A stretch of DNA of 64,000 nt from Peromyscus leucopus (GCF_004664715.2 NC_051071.1:1388001-1452000), one strand, 5' to 3'; numbered from the stretch's first letter, positions 34,807-45,585 are shown. Notes: generated from the sequence alone by a model not told the origin. Numbers and translations: made by a program.

Positions 34807-35563
34807 GAGGGCTTTCAGATCCAAGGAGGAAATCCGGGAAGGAGGGACATCGACAGGACTTGCTGTAAGCAGCAAACTGCTTCACTCTCCCCCAGACCGA
34901 CCCCCCTTTACACTGTCAGCCTGGCACATGAGGTCATCCATGCTCTCCTGCAGCTACACTGCAACCTTGGGCCGCTCCCACATGTTTGAGTCATGAGTTA
35001 CTGGGTCATAGATGAGGCCCGGGAGACAGCTGAGTCAGACAAAGTAGAGGAGCCACCAGAGCCGCCTCTGGTCCACTTGGCCAGTGAGCTTACACCTCCC
35101 CAGGGGTGTTGTGGGACTCATTGCTTCCAGAGGATATGCTCTTGGGTGGAACCTGGACTCCCTGCCCTGCCTGGCTGCTGTTCTCAGGTCAGACAGGCGA
35201 ACTCGGCACCCTGGGACCACATTTCAGCTCCAGTCCCCACTCCCGGTAAAATCATGAACTTCAACCGGGTTAGCTTTGTGCCACTGACCTCCCCTTACTC
35301 CCACGTGGCTCTCCCCAGAGTTCCAGTAGCTCCCAGTCCAGAGTATGTCCCTTTGCAGGTGAAGGGTTCAAAAGGCTGGCACCAGCTTGCTGTTTACCTT
35401 AGACCTTTGTGACTTCCATGTGCTTCTTAAGGTGAAGCAGCTTGGTGAAAGACGCCTCACTCCAGGAACCTGTGGCATCCTTGCCAGGGTGATGGGAAAA
35501 GGGCAGGTTGAAGGCCATCCAAAAGCTCCATCTCTTACCTCACTTTCCCAGTGGCATCTAAAG
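34807..35563. other. Unique intergenic sequence
   Basis: A plus-strand frame at 34993-35412 is open for 139 codons but matches nothing recognised. No transposon was seen. Confidence 0.45.
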
Positions 35564-35569
35564 CAGCTG

Positions 35570-35909
35570 TGTTGTTCGAATCTTAAATGGTCTTTTAATA
35601 AAAAAAAACAAAACAAAAAAAAAACAGAGCCAGATATCAGGGTGAAAGCTGAACGATCAGAGAAGCAGAACAGCCAGCCACCAGTTCTTACCTCTACGAA
35701 GTCCTCAGCCTAAAGAGAGTGAGTTCCTGTTTCCTTATATACCTTTCTCTGCCCTGCCATCACTTCCTGGGACTAAAGGCGTGTGTTCTTCTCAGTACTG
35801 GGATTAAAGGTGTGTGCCACCACTGCCTGACCTCTATGTCTAATCTAGTGGCTGGCTCTGTCCTCTGATCCTCAGGCAAGTTTATTAGAGTACACAATCT
35901 ATCACCACA
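35570..35909 (-). mobile_element. Solo ERV LTR, minus strand, TSD CAGCTG
   Basis: A 340-bp element is flanked by perfect 6-bp duplications CAGCTG at 35564-35569 and 35910-35915. On the minus strand it starts TGTGGTGATAG, has a TATA motif (ggtatataagg) and a TTTG/TTTT-rich segment, and ends ...cgaacaaca. An embedded SINE-like patch ('cagtggtggcacacaccttt') parallels the LTR at 27141. Confidence 0.85.
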
Positions 35910-35915
35910 CAGCTG

Positions 35916-36300
35916 CCCACGCTTCAGGCCCCGTTGCCACATCACCTGCTCACAGTCTGCCATGTCTCATCCAGTCCTGGGCCAGGAAGGTCCTGGGACA
36001 GCAAATTTTCTGCCCTGCTCATGATATGAAACCCATTCCCAATTGTGTGAATAAACTTGGCCTAAAGATGAATCAGTACTGACTGCCAAGGGCTCAGTCT
36101 CCCCAAATAAGAACTCTGGGTATCGGAGAGGCCAGGCGCCCCACCACACTGCAGCAGTAACAACAGACCAGAACTGGGCTTCTCACCTCCCCTTCCATGA
36201 AAAGACCAAGGACACTGTAGAGTCTCATATTCCTAGAGGCTCTCTATGGTGAGAGGGAACGCACTCCTCAAATACCGAGGCTCCTCACAAGAGCTGCCAT
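35916..36300. other. Unique intergenic sequence
   Basis: Nothing recognisable is seen here. Confidence 0.4.
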
Positions 36301-36492
36301 GGGCCTGTGAGATGGCTCAGTGGGTAAAGGCGTTTGCCACATAGCCTGACACCCTGAGTTTGATCCTTGGGACCCACGTGTCAGAAGGAGAAAACTGACT
36401 CCTACAAGTTATCCTCTGATTCCACATCTACGCTATGATATGTGTGCCCCTCCCCCACATACACACGCTCAAATAAATATGTGTAATAAAAA
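36301..36492 (+). mobile_element. B3-type SINE
   Basis: 'gagatggctcagtgggtaaa', then 'gagtttgatccttgggaccc', and a tail with AAATAAATAT. Confidence 0.8.
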
Positions 36493-36496
36493 TTAT

Positions 36497-36665
36497 TCTT
36501 GTTTTAGTTTGGTTTTTCAAGACAGGGTTTCTCTGTGTAACAGTCCTGCCTATCCTGGAACTCACTCTGGAGACCAGGCTGGCCTCGAACTCACAGAGAC
36601 CCATATGCCTCTGCCTCCCCAATGCTGTGATTAAAGGCATGGGCCACCACCACTTGACTTTTTTT
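36497..36665 (-). mobile_element. B1 SINE, minus strand
   Basis: 'caagacagggtttctctgtg' followed by 'ggctggcctcgaactcacag' and 'ttaaaggcatgggccaccac' is a complete reverse B1. Confidence 0.85.
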
Positions 36666-36669
36666 AAAG

Positions 36670-36882
36670 TGTTTCTTTATTCGGGAATATTTATTTATTT
36701 TTATTTGTCTGTGTACCATGTGTGCAGTGTCTGTGGAGGCCAGAAGGAAGCATCAGACTGGAGTTACAGACCATCCTGAGCTGCTATGTGGGGTGGGTAG
36801 AGGTTGAATCTGGATCCTCTGGAAGAGCAGCAGCCAGTGCTCTTACCCACTGCGTCATTTCTCCAGACCCATACAAATTGTT
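36670..36882 (-). mobile_element. B2 SINE, minus strand
   Basis: 'gtctgtggaggccagaagga' and 'gcagccagtgctcttaccca' are antisense B2. The A-rich tail appears as TATTTATTTTTATTT at the left. Confidence 0.75.
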
Positions 36883-37468
36883 TTATGGATGGAATTTTGT
36901 CCCTAGTAGGCCAGAATTCAGAGACAGAGTGACTACAGGTCACTAGCTCAGATGGGTCACACTGGAAAAAAGTGAGCCTAATCCACCAGGATCGACATCA
37001 CATAGAAAGAAGAGCTTGACCCGATACCCATAGTGACATCATAGGAAGGTGAAGACAGAGGCTGGTGGGATGCTTCTCCACTCCCAGAAGCTGGAGGGAG
37101 ACCAGAGGCAGACTTTCCTTGACCAAACCTCTGCCAGGCTTCTCTGAGCTGTGTCTCCATCTTGCTACAGAGACTTGATTAGCGCTGGCATAACTTTGAA
37201 TCGCTGAATAGCCCCAGGCCTTCTACATGCTCACCTGAGGGGCGGGGGCAAGCTGCTTCTCTGGCAATGCCTGAATCCCAGCCCGGTGCTCTTCCTACCC
37301 CCTGGAGCACAGGAGCCTGGCTCTCACTGCACTGCTGCCAAACCCAGAAGAGTTGCCTGCAGACCTCCGAGTGGTAATTTAAAGGAGCAATGTCTCCCAT
37401 AGGCTCAGATGTCTCGAAGTGTGTGCGGGTTCCCTCGAATCCGTGGAAAGAAAACTCAGAGGCACCTT
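36883..37468. other. Unique intergenic sequence
   Basis: Nothing recognisable is seen here. Confidence 0.4.
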
Positions 37469-37482
37469 AAGAATGAATTTAG

Positions 37483-37649
37483 CCGGGCAGTGGTGGCGCA
37501 CGCCTTTAATCTCAGCACTCAGGAGGCAGAGGCAGGCAGATCTCTGTGAGTTCGAGGCCAGCCTGGGCTACCAAGTGAGTTCCAGAAAAAGCACAAAGCT
37601 ACACAGAGAAACCCTGTCTCGAAAAACAACAACAACAACAACAACAAAA
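37483..37649 (+). mobile_element. B1 SINE with 14-bp TSD
   Basis: 'gggcagtggtggcgcacgcc' through 'cacaaagctacacagagaaa' with a (CAA)n tail. The flanking repeat AAGAATGAATTTAG is exact at 37469-37482 and 37650-37663, so this is a relatively young insertion. Confidence 0.92.
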
Positions 37650-37663
37650 AAGAATGAATTTAG

Positions 37664-38005
37664 CCTTTCTTGACTACAGGGGGATCCAGTCTCTAAGGAC
37701 TGAAACCCTTTCCCTTCACCCAGGGCATCTTTATTTTTCTCTATATTTACAGTTTAGCAGTTGATCTTCATATGTTCAAAACCACCTGAAAGAAGCTCCC
37801 AAAAATACAATGCCAAGTGCAAATTCCTCCATTCGTCAGATACCACAGTTTTCCCGGTTTCCTGAACCAAGTTTTGCAAAAGCCCTTGTGTCTTGGGGAG
37901 ACTCCCAGACAAGATTCATGTAGGGCAACGAGAGAAACAAAAGGTGTCTGCTAAACGGAAGATGGATCAGAGGTAGGTGCTGCTCTCTGGAGCCAGGCCA
38001 GGGGT
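37664..38005. other. Unique intergenic sequence
   Basis: Nothing recognisable is seen here. Confidence 0.4.
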
Positions 38006-38009
38006 AGCC

Positions 38010-38545
38010 GAGGGGGGTGGTGCAGCCACCCTCTGCACTTGAACCTCGGTCCCCAGTTGGTGGTGCTGTTTGGGGAAGTTTACATGGTGCAGCCTTTACT
38101 CTCTCTGCTTCTTGCTTACAGTTCAAGATGCAAGCTCTCTGGCTTTTTGGAGATCACTCCCTATGGTGGGACGCCTTGCACAGCCTTGGTGCGGGGGGGA
38201 GGGGGTCTTGGAGCTGCCTCATCTGAATGTGCCAGGCTCTGCTGACTCCCCAAGGGAGGCCTTACCTTTTGGGAGGATAAAATGGAGGGTGAGTTGCGAG
38301 GGGAAGGCTGGGGGCGGGGGGGGGGGGGGGGAGGAAGCAAGGGGAATCTATGGTTGGTATGTAAAATGAATAAAAATGTACTTGATTAAAAAAAAAAGAT
38401 GTAAACTCTCAGATTGCTGCTCCAGCCACCATGCTGGCCCCTCTGCCACACCTCTCTACCTCCATGGACTCTAGCCCTCTAAAACTGTAAGCCCAAATAA
38501 ACTCTTTCTTCTTTAAGTTGCCACAGCCATACTTGTCCTAGTTTC
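38010..38545 (+). mobile_element. RCHARR1-like hAT element split by an L1 3' end
   Basis: The left half contains 'ggtccccagttggtggtgct' at 38049-38068. The right half contains 'ctgctccagccaccatgctg' and 'aagcccaaataaactctttc'. The L1 tail at 38140-38395 separates them. Confidence 0.7.
38140..38395 (+). mobile_element. 5'-truncated rodent L1 3' end with poly(A)
   Basis: 'tgaatgtgccaggctctgct' then 'ggaggataaaatggagg', a G-rich stretch and a final 'ggtatgtaaaatgaataaaa' are the 3' UTR of rodent L1. The flanks aagatgcaagctctc (38125-38139) and aagatgtaaactctc (38396-38410) are a 15-bp TSD with two later substitutions. Confidence 0.8.
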
Positions 38546-38879
38546 TGTAACCTTCCTGGGTTGTGCCTGCCCCTCCCCCCTCCTCTTCCCCTCCCTCATT
38601 CTCCTTTCAAAGCACCTATAAATGAAGTGAGTCTGTTCTAGCTGGAGGCTCGCAGTTTCAATAGTCGCTACTGATGCCTTCTGTCGGCAGGGGTGGCTCT
38701 GCTCTAGCCCCTCTCCCCTCCTCTTCTGAAGACCCCAGGGCCAAGAGGTTGCACCTTGAAGAGATGTGAAGAGTGTGCGCGCCGCCTGCGGGATGGATTT
38801 GCCCTCGCGCTCTCACGCATGAACATTTTTTGCCATTCCGTCCTCTACTGCGGGTGAAGCTACATCCAGGTCTTCACCA
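38546..38879. other. Unique sequence with a local CpG cluster
   Basis: A CCTCC-rich stretch is followed by 'acctataaatgaag' (38612) and a small CpG cluster at 38775-38850. No gene was recognised. It is considered as a possible promoter or LTR relic in the findings. Confidence 0.4.
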
Positions 38880-39005
38880 GATGCTGTCACCTCCTTGACC
38901 TCAGGCTGCCTAAGCCTCCAGAACTGTGAGAAAGGAAGCTGCTCTTTATAACTCATCCTGCCTTGGGTATGATGTCACAGCAACTCCAAATAGATCCAGT
39001 AGTGA
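38880..39005 (+). mobile_element. MaLR-like 3' end relic
   Basis: 'gcctaagcctccagaactgt' at about 38909 followed by a degraded tail resembles the end of MLT1/MST-type LTRs. Confidence 0.4.
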
Positions 39006-39159
39006 CATGCTCAGTCTACATTCAGGGCACATACTTCAACAGCCCTGGGTCTGGTATGTTCCTCCATGCCTTAATGCCCTCAGTACCCACCTGAGTCTCA
39101 GGAGGCACATGGTACCCCCTGATCCTCTCTCACCACACCTCTCCCCGCCCTTGACCCTG

Positions 39160-39386
39160 CAGCAGGGAAAGGCACTTGCCACACAGATTGACAACCTGAG
39201 TCTGATCCCTGGGACCCACATGTTGGAAGGAGAGAGCTGACTGCCGCAGCTTGTCCCCTGACTTCACAACTACACATGTGTCATGGGAGGAAACAGAAGT
39301 CCCCCCTTGCTTTGTGCAGACTGAGCTCAGTCCTAAGGGTCGGTGCTGGCTGAGATGTGGGAAATCTGAGAAAGACTCCTATAATC

Positions 39387-39425
<39 letters not shown>
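39160..39425 (+). mobile_element. B3-type SINE fragment followed by (CA)n
   Basis: 'gggaaaggcacttgccacac', 'ctgagtctgatccctgggac' and 'tgttggaaggagagagctga' are B3. A CA run lies at 39391-39425. Confidence 0.7.
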
Positions 39426-39428
<3 letters not shown>

Positions 39429-41065
39429 CTGTTAGCTCCTGACTAAGGGCCCAATGACCAGACATTTGGGATTTCATTATTCTGTTTGGTAAAACTCAAG
39501 AAACAAAACCAGCAAACAAACAAAAACCAGCCACTGTTGATCAGCCCCAAGGCACATGGTAGATTCTGGCCAGCTCTTCCCTGCTCATCTCTGAGCTCAC
39601 ACTAAGCCTGAGGGCTGGGACAGGTACTATCTCTGGGAACCAGGAAACTTGACCCCAGGACCTCCAGGTGGCTTCCTCATCCAGAGTGACACAGCCAGAG
39701 AGCAGAAAAGGAAGGCTCGGACACTGAACCCTGACGCTTCCTTCTGCTCCTTGGAAACACACACCCAACAACACGTAAACAGGGGAGGTGCAGTCACGAC
39801 ACCAGGGGCATCCTCCTCCTAATATCCCTTCCAGGCTTCCTTCTTCCCTGTTTAAATGCCACTTCTGACCCAGATGAGTCAGGTGGGGGCCAGGAACTTG
39901 GAAACAAGGCCAGATTGCCCCCCACCCCAGGAAAGATCAGAAGAGCGTTCCTTCCATGAGCATTCAGAAAACGTGGCTTGGTTTAGTCATGCCCCCCTCC
40001 CTCAGTGAATAATGAGTGACCCACCTGAGGGACAGAAGTAAGGTGGGGCTACATGACCTGGGAGTTCTAGAAGTCTCTAGATCCAGTTAGAGGCCCAAGC
40101 ATGGGCAAAGCTGTGGCCAGCCAGGAATATAGTGTCAGCTCAATGAACCCCCAAGAGGCATGGTGGGAAACGGCTATCCACCTCCTGAAGTCGGAACCCA
40201 AAGGTGTGTTAGACTGTCTTCTCCACCAGCATGGGCTGCAGGGGAGTGTCTGCCTTTAGAAAGGAGAACACCCCAAAGAGGCCAGGTCTGGGGATCTCAG
40301 CTGCTGTGGTGCCGGCTGTAGCTCCAGCCATTTGCTCTCAGCCTAGTCTCTGTGATGGGGGCAGTGGGTAACTCAACTCCCTAATGCCAAGACCCTGGAC
40401 CCCAAGCTGCTTCCACCAAAGAAAAGCCAAGCCTGAAGTGTACCAAGCAGCTACGGCTGCACGGGTCCAGAGCACTACACTAAATGCTGAGAGTAATTAA
40501 ATAAGAACTCTTAAAATGGCAAGGATGTCTGATGGGGAGGGACTCCCCAGACCGAGTCCATAATCATGAATAGAAAGAAGACAGTAACAGTAGTGGGTTA
40601 TCGCACCCCAGGGGAAAGGGGAAAGAATCCAACGTCAGGGCAGTTGAGGGAGGGGACCTGGGCTACCTGTGAAGCATGGTCACTATTAACACAGACAAAA
40701 TAATGCCATTGTAAAGTCACCGGACCAGCCTGAAGCTCACAGACCCATCCCAGAGGGAAATTATCTTAGCCCCACCATGAGCTGAGGAAGCCACTCAGCC
40801 GGTACTGTGACCAAGCTGCAGTCACAAGCCACCTCCTCAGCTGAGTCCTGTGTTCCAAGAAGACAGCGTAATGGTTCACCAGGATTTTTTCGTAAGGAAA
40901 CAGCCAATGAGTCCAAAGCAGAGATATTTTATGAACAGCCGGCTTCAAATCCTGCATCAATGTCATGAGAGGTTTTTATGAGGCAGGTGAAGCATATTGA
41001 TACACATGAGGGGAAATGCCACTTTATAAGCTAATTTAAAAATTAACTTAAAAGTGGGGAGGCTG
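39426..41065. other. Unique intergenic sequence, about 1.6 kb
   Basis: No transposon or gene was recognised. 40850-41050 is AT-rich and non-repetitive. See findings. Confidence 0.45.
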
Positions 41066-41270
41066 GGGAGGTGACTCTGACTGGAGCACTTACCGCACAC
41101 GTATGATGACTGCCGTTCAGATCCCAGCGCCCACGTCAGTGCTAGGGCCTGCAGCAGCCCACTTGTAATCCTACTGCTCAGAAGATGGATACGGAAGCAT
41201 GTGGGAGAAAGCTGGCTAGCTAAATAGTAGCCTCATCAGTGACCTCTGGTTTCCACTGGAAGACCTGAAG
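41066..41270 (+). mobile_element. B4 SINE
   Basis: 'aggctggggaggtgactctg' and 'tcagatcccagcgcccacgt', followed by 'cttgtaatcctactgctcag', fit the ID/B1-composite B4 family. Confidence 0.65.
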
Positions 41271-41271
41271 T

Positions 41272-41635
41272 CTTAGGTACTTTCTTATTGTCATGATAAG
41301 ATGCCATGAGCAAGACAACCTATAAGAGAAAGCATTTAATTTGGAGACTCACATTTCAGAGGGTCAGAGTCCATGACCATCATGGAAGAGAGCGTGGTAA
41401 CAGGCAGGCATGGAGCTGGAACAGCAGCCCAGAGCTCACATCCTGAGACACAAGGCAGAGAGAGACACTGGGAATGGCAAGTCTTTTGAATCCTCAAAGC
41501 TCACTCCCAGTGACACACCTCCTCCTACAAGCCCATCCCTCTCAATCCTTCTTAAACAGTTCCATAAACTGGGGACCAAACACTCGAACATATGAACCTA
41601 TGGAGGCTATTTTCATCCAAACCACCACACCCTCC
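41272..41635 (-). mobile_element. RCHARR1-like hAT element, minus strand
   Basis: 'tcatgataagatgccatgag' at 41292-41311 and 'ggctattttcatccaaacca' at the right end. Confidence 0.75.
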
Positions 41636-41690
41636 CTTAGTCAATAAGGTGGAGAATGGTTAAAGATGACTTCAGAAGTGAGCCTCAGGC

Positions 41691-41693
<3 letters not shown>

Positions 41694-41750
<57 letters not shown>

Positions 41751-41772
41751 ACCCACACACCACACACACAGT
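41694..41772. repeat. (CA)n microsatellite
   Basis: About 27 CA units, then short CA blocks with CG and CC interruptions. Confidence 0.95.
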
Positions 41773-41934
41773 TACATGATTAAAAAAGGTGGGAGCTGTT
41801 CTAGATGAAGGGAGAGCGGAAGGTGGGACACTAAACACCATCTTTGATTGGATCTTGGTACACTCGGAAAATCTGAGTAGATGTTTTAGACAGTAAGATC
41901 ATGTCTACCTTAACCATTGTTGAGTATGGTGATT

Positions 41935-42171
41935 CTGTGACGGTTGACCCTGGGTGTCAAGGTAGAAAGTAGGCTGGGTGAGATTATGCCCAAACTGAGG
42001 GATTCTGGGAAAAGGAGGTGGCTCTCCATGATGTGCGTGAGCCTCCTTCAATTAGGCAAAGGCCTTGATGCAATTAGAGAACCTGCTCCCTGTGCAAGAG
42101 GGCCCAGCAGCCTTGTCTGCTCCCTCTGCTCTGTCCACTGTAGGTGTGGGCTCACACTTCCACCCCTGTGG
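41935..42171 (+). mobile_element. Ancient mammalian repeat, family not named
   Basis: 'tgtgacggttgaccctgggt' at 41937 and the following 'tgatgcaattagagaacctg' look like a diverged copy of the same kind of repeat as at 29520. The LTR below interrupts it. Confidence 0.4.
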
Positions 42172-42607
42172 TGTTATGCCCAGATTGCAGGGACCCCCAG
42201 AAGACCACCACAGAGGCCGAATCCCATATGTAAAAGCAAAGAGCCTTTATTTTTAAGCTCAGAGCTCGGACTCCCTGTCATAGCAGTGAGAACAGAGGGT
42301 GCAGAGCCCAGGCAGGTGGGATTTTTATCATAGCAGAAGTTGAGGTGAGGAGATTTCCAGGGTTCAGGACCCTGATTGGCTGACATATGTCTAGGGGTAC
42401 AGGGGATGTTTGGAATGTCAGGTATTTCCTTTTCCTGGGGCCAAGTGTTGCCTCCCAGAAGCTGTGTCTGGGCCTTGGCTATTCCCCCTTAGATGCAGGC
42501 CTCCCTGGGTGGGGTCAGCTTGTAGCTTTTCCTGGGTCCAGGTGTTGCCTGCTAGAAGCTGTGACTGGGCAGCTGTGTAGTCAAGCTGTTTGCCCCCCCC
42601 CCAAACA
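42172..42607 (-). mobile_element. Solo ERV LTR, minus strand, TSD GTGG
   Basis: A 436-bp element is flanked by 4-bp duplications GTGG at 42168-42171 and 42608-42611 (gammaretrovirus-like ERV1 spacing). On the minus strand it starts TGTTTGGGGG, carries a poly(A) signal (aaaaataaaggctctttgc) and ends ...gggcataaca. A G10-type run at its 5' end is hypervariable. No coding sequence is present. Confidence 0.7.
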
Positions 42608-42783
42608 GTGGCAGTTACCACCTTCTAATATCCTCCTCCACATAACCAAGGTTCTCTCCATCGAGATTGCTGCCTGCTATGACTGGCCTGTGGCCATGGG
42701 GACATCATCCTGTGAGGAATTGCAGCAAAGTATTTAGGAGGGAGGTACCATGATGCCTTTGCCTGACTCGAAGAGTTCAGCAG

Positions 42784-42786
<3 letters not shown>

Positions 42787-42849
<63 letters not shown>

Positions 42850-42862
42850 TGGGTGTGTGTGT
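42787..42862. repeat. (TG)n microsatellite
   Basis: About 28 uninterrupted TG units, then TATG and GGTG variants. Confidence 0.95.
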
Positions 42863-43335
42863 CGCCATCCTATGTACCTATAGACACACCACATGATGTG
42901 TTCTATTTGTGCAAAAGGATTCGCTCTCCCCAGCTTTGATTTTTGATGTTTCAGTTACCCGAACTCAACTGGCTTTGAAAACAGTCTTAGAAATAAACAC
43001 AATGTTTTCAGATAGATCATATTCACACTATTACTGTGATATGATAGACTTGTTTTCCTACTGTGCCTAACACATAACCTGAACTTCATCACAATAGCCT
43101 AAGTATAGGAAGACAGTGTGTCTGAACACTCATGCAGCATACGTGCATGCCATCCTCACATGAGACTGTAAGCCACCATTCCACATGTCACTGAGAGTCT
43201 TGAGGGCGTGCCTGTGATGAGGGACCGCTGTGTATCTGTGGTGTGTGTGAGCTCTAGATCCTCTGTAAATGTGCATACACACATGCTAACAATTCCCAGG
43301 TCAGTAGTGATGCATGAGTTTATGCTGCTCTTTCT
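42863..43335. other. Unique intergenic sequence
   Basis: AT-rich with no gene recognised. Confidence 0.4.
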
Positions 43336-43535
43336 TGTAAATGTTTATTTGTGTGTTGGGGGGGGGGGGCAAAGGAAGGGGCATGAGCCGCAGCATGCAT
43401 GTAGAGGTTGGAGGACAGCTTCATGGGATCAGTCTGTCCGTCCACCTTTGCACAGGCTCCAGGGTTTGAACTCAGGTCATCAAGCTCGCGCAGTAAATGC
43501 TTTACCTGCTGGGCAGTCTCACCAGCACACTATTC
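43336..43535 (-). mobile_element. B3-type SINE, minus strand
   Basis: 'gagccgcagcatgcatgtag', 'tttgaactcaggtcatcaag' and 'tgctttacctgctgggcagt' are antisense B3. A G run lies near 43359-43369. Confidence 0.75.
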
Positions 43536-43599
43536 TAGTCCTTCAACCTGTCTGTAGGGGTTTTTGATGTTTTACCCTAAAAAACGCAAGCAATGGTGG

Positions 43600-43797
43600 C
43601 CAGGCTTGTTGCTTGTTGTTTGTCTGTTTATTTGTTTTGAGACTCTGTAGCTCTGGCTAGCTGCAAACTCACTATGTACACCAGGCTGGCCCCTAAGTCA
43701 CTATGTAGACCAGGCCGGCCTTGAACTCACAGAAATGTATCTGTGTCAGCCTGTACCGTGTTTGGATTAAAGGTGTGCACCACCACATCTGGCTGGG
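43600..43797 (-). mobile_element. B1 SINE, minus strand, with internal duplication
   Basis: The antisense B1 motif 'tcactatgtacaccaggctg' occurs twice (about 43669 and 43699). It is followed by 'ccttgaactcacagaaatgt' and 'ttaaaggtgtgcaccaccac'. The repeated segment implies a local 30-bp duplication. Confidence 0.75.
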
Positions 43798-44619
43798 GAT
43801 GCTATTTGATACCCGCTTCTATGACCTTTGGGATCAGGTCCAGACTCAGAGCCTGTTCAGGGAGTTGATGGATACTGAGGAACCATTAAGCAGAACCCCA
43901 CATCCCCACCCTGATTCTAAACCAGTTGAGACCTGAGATGAGGAGCTGGTATCCTCTGGTGTGTGGTCAGCGTGTGGAGGGATGGCCACAAATGACAACC
44001 ATTGGCACATGATCACTAGGAGCAGAGATGGCCCTGAATAGCAGCTGTTGGTGCATGGTCACTGGGTGGAGAGATGACCCTAAGTGAAACAGTCTAGGGG
44101 AAGCCTGACTCAACCACCTCCTCCTTGTCACTGAGCCAGAGAGCGGGAAGGAGAATGACCCAGACTACCCCAAGTCCAACCTTGCTATCAGGATCCAAGT
44201 AGCCGGGGAGTTACCTGCCAGTCATGTTAGCCTCTACAGAGGAGTAGGAAACAGGGCAGGGGACCAGTGGCAGAGCAAGAGCCCCCAGGGGCAGGCCCAG
44301 CTCCCCAACACATCAGCAAAGCCTTCAGAGGTCTCTCCTTGGCTTCGAGGCACGCCCATAAGCTGTGGGACCCTGCACCATCTGGGCCATTCCCCCCCCC
44401 CCAGCTCTTGGGGACTAGATGGCCTCATCTAAATGATTAACCTCAGAGACCCACCCTTTGGAGCTCTCTGCTTCTCTGGCCCTCTGGGAACTGAGAGCCA
44501 AGGAGAGCCACTCTACAGAAGTAGCTCCAGGCCTGACAGCCGCTTGTGTCACAGTTAAGGGAGTCCCCACACTCAGCAGCAGGGGGTTTAAAGGCTGCTA
44601 ACACTCAACACTGTCCAAG
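43798..44619. other. Unique intergenic sequence
   Basis: Nothing recognisable is seen here. A C run lies at about 44392-44402. Confidence 0.4.
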
Positions 44620-45450
44620 TGGAGACGTGAGAATTTTTACAGCTTGCTCCTAACTGGCATGGCCTCCGGGAGGTACTTTGAAGACATGACTTTGTCATCC
44701 TAGCAACTCCACATCTAGAAACCACTGAAGACTGGCAGGCACATGACAGCATCAGCATGGACAGGGGGATGACACCAGGCTAGCTGAAGACTGGGAAACA
44801 CAGAATGTCCTCAACAGCTCATCAGCAGTAGAAGACCCACCGAAGGCCCAGACACGGTTCCCCCAGGAACCCAAAAGAGCTGAGGGAAGAGATACCTTAA
44901 AATAAACAGAACGGAGTCAGACGTTCCCCCTTCCTGGAGAGGGTGAAGTCAGGTGTTTTCAAAAGAACAAAGTCAGGATGTCTGGTAGTGACCGATAAAC
45001 CATGAGATGCTCTCTGGAGATAACATGACCAGACCCCCGGAGATGGGTTGTAAAACTCCTAACAGGACAAACAGATAAGCTAAAATAAGGCAAAGTCCAG
45101 GCCCGGGAAAAACTGGACCAATCAAGGATGGACCTGTACTAACCCCCTCTCCCCTAAGGAATTTTGTGGATTTTGCCTATAAAAACTAACTTCCCCAAGA
45201 AAGAGGAACTCTCCTCCCTGCCTCAAGGCATCTATGGTGGACGAGAGCCCCCTGCTAGCTTGAACTAGGCACGTGGGCTGAGTCAATAAACCTTGCTATT
45301 GCATTCTGGACATCTTGAGTCTCCAGTGGTCTCTTTGGGGTCCTGATCTGGGCAGAACAAGCAGAGGGTCAGAGGGAGGCTGACTGGAAGACACCGGAGA
45401 ATGAGTAAACAGGAGAACCACGGCCTCTCATACAGCAAGAAGGAAGACTT
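44620..45450 (+). mobile_element. Old L1M fragment split by an LTR
   Basis: 'agcaactccacatctagaaa' and 'gactgggaaacacagaatgt' before the LTR, and 'agtaaacaggagaaccacgg' after it, follow the L1M ORF2 3' end order. Confidence 0.55.
44829..45359 (+). mobile_element. Solo ERV1-like LTR, plus strand, TSD AGCAG
   Basis: A 531-bp LTR is flanked by perfect AGCAG duplications at 44824-44828 and 45360-45364. It starts tagaagacccacc (a TG-to-TA change in the usual TGAAAGACCC-type start). It has a TATA motif (cctataaaaactaac) at 45178 and an AATAAA with 'ccttgctattgcattctgg' at 45285, and ends ...ggcagaaca. There is no coding content. Confidence 0.85.
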
Positions 45451-45455
45451 GCTAA

Positions 45456-45539
45456 AAAAAAAAAAAAAAAAAAAAAAAATACCAGGTCATGCTAATTCTA
45501 TACAGGAGATATGATGCATGTACACACACACACACACAC

Positions 45540-45585
<46 letters not shown>
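45456..45585. repeat. A run and (CA)n microsatellite
   Basis: An uninterrupted A run occupies 45455-45479. CA blocks run from 45521 to 45584 with one ACA slip at 45540. Confidence 0.9.

Noticed and set aside
34993..35412. 139-codon plus frame
   Set aside because: Unrecognised translation with no splice or promoter context; treated as chance.
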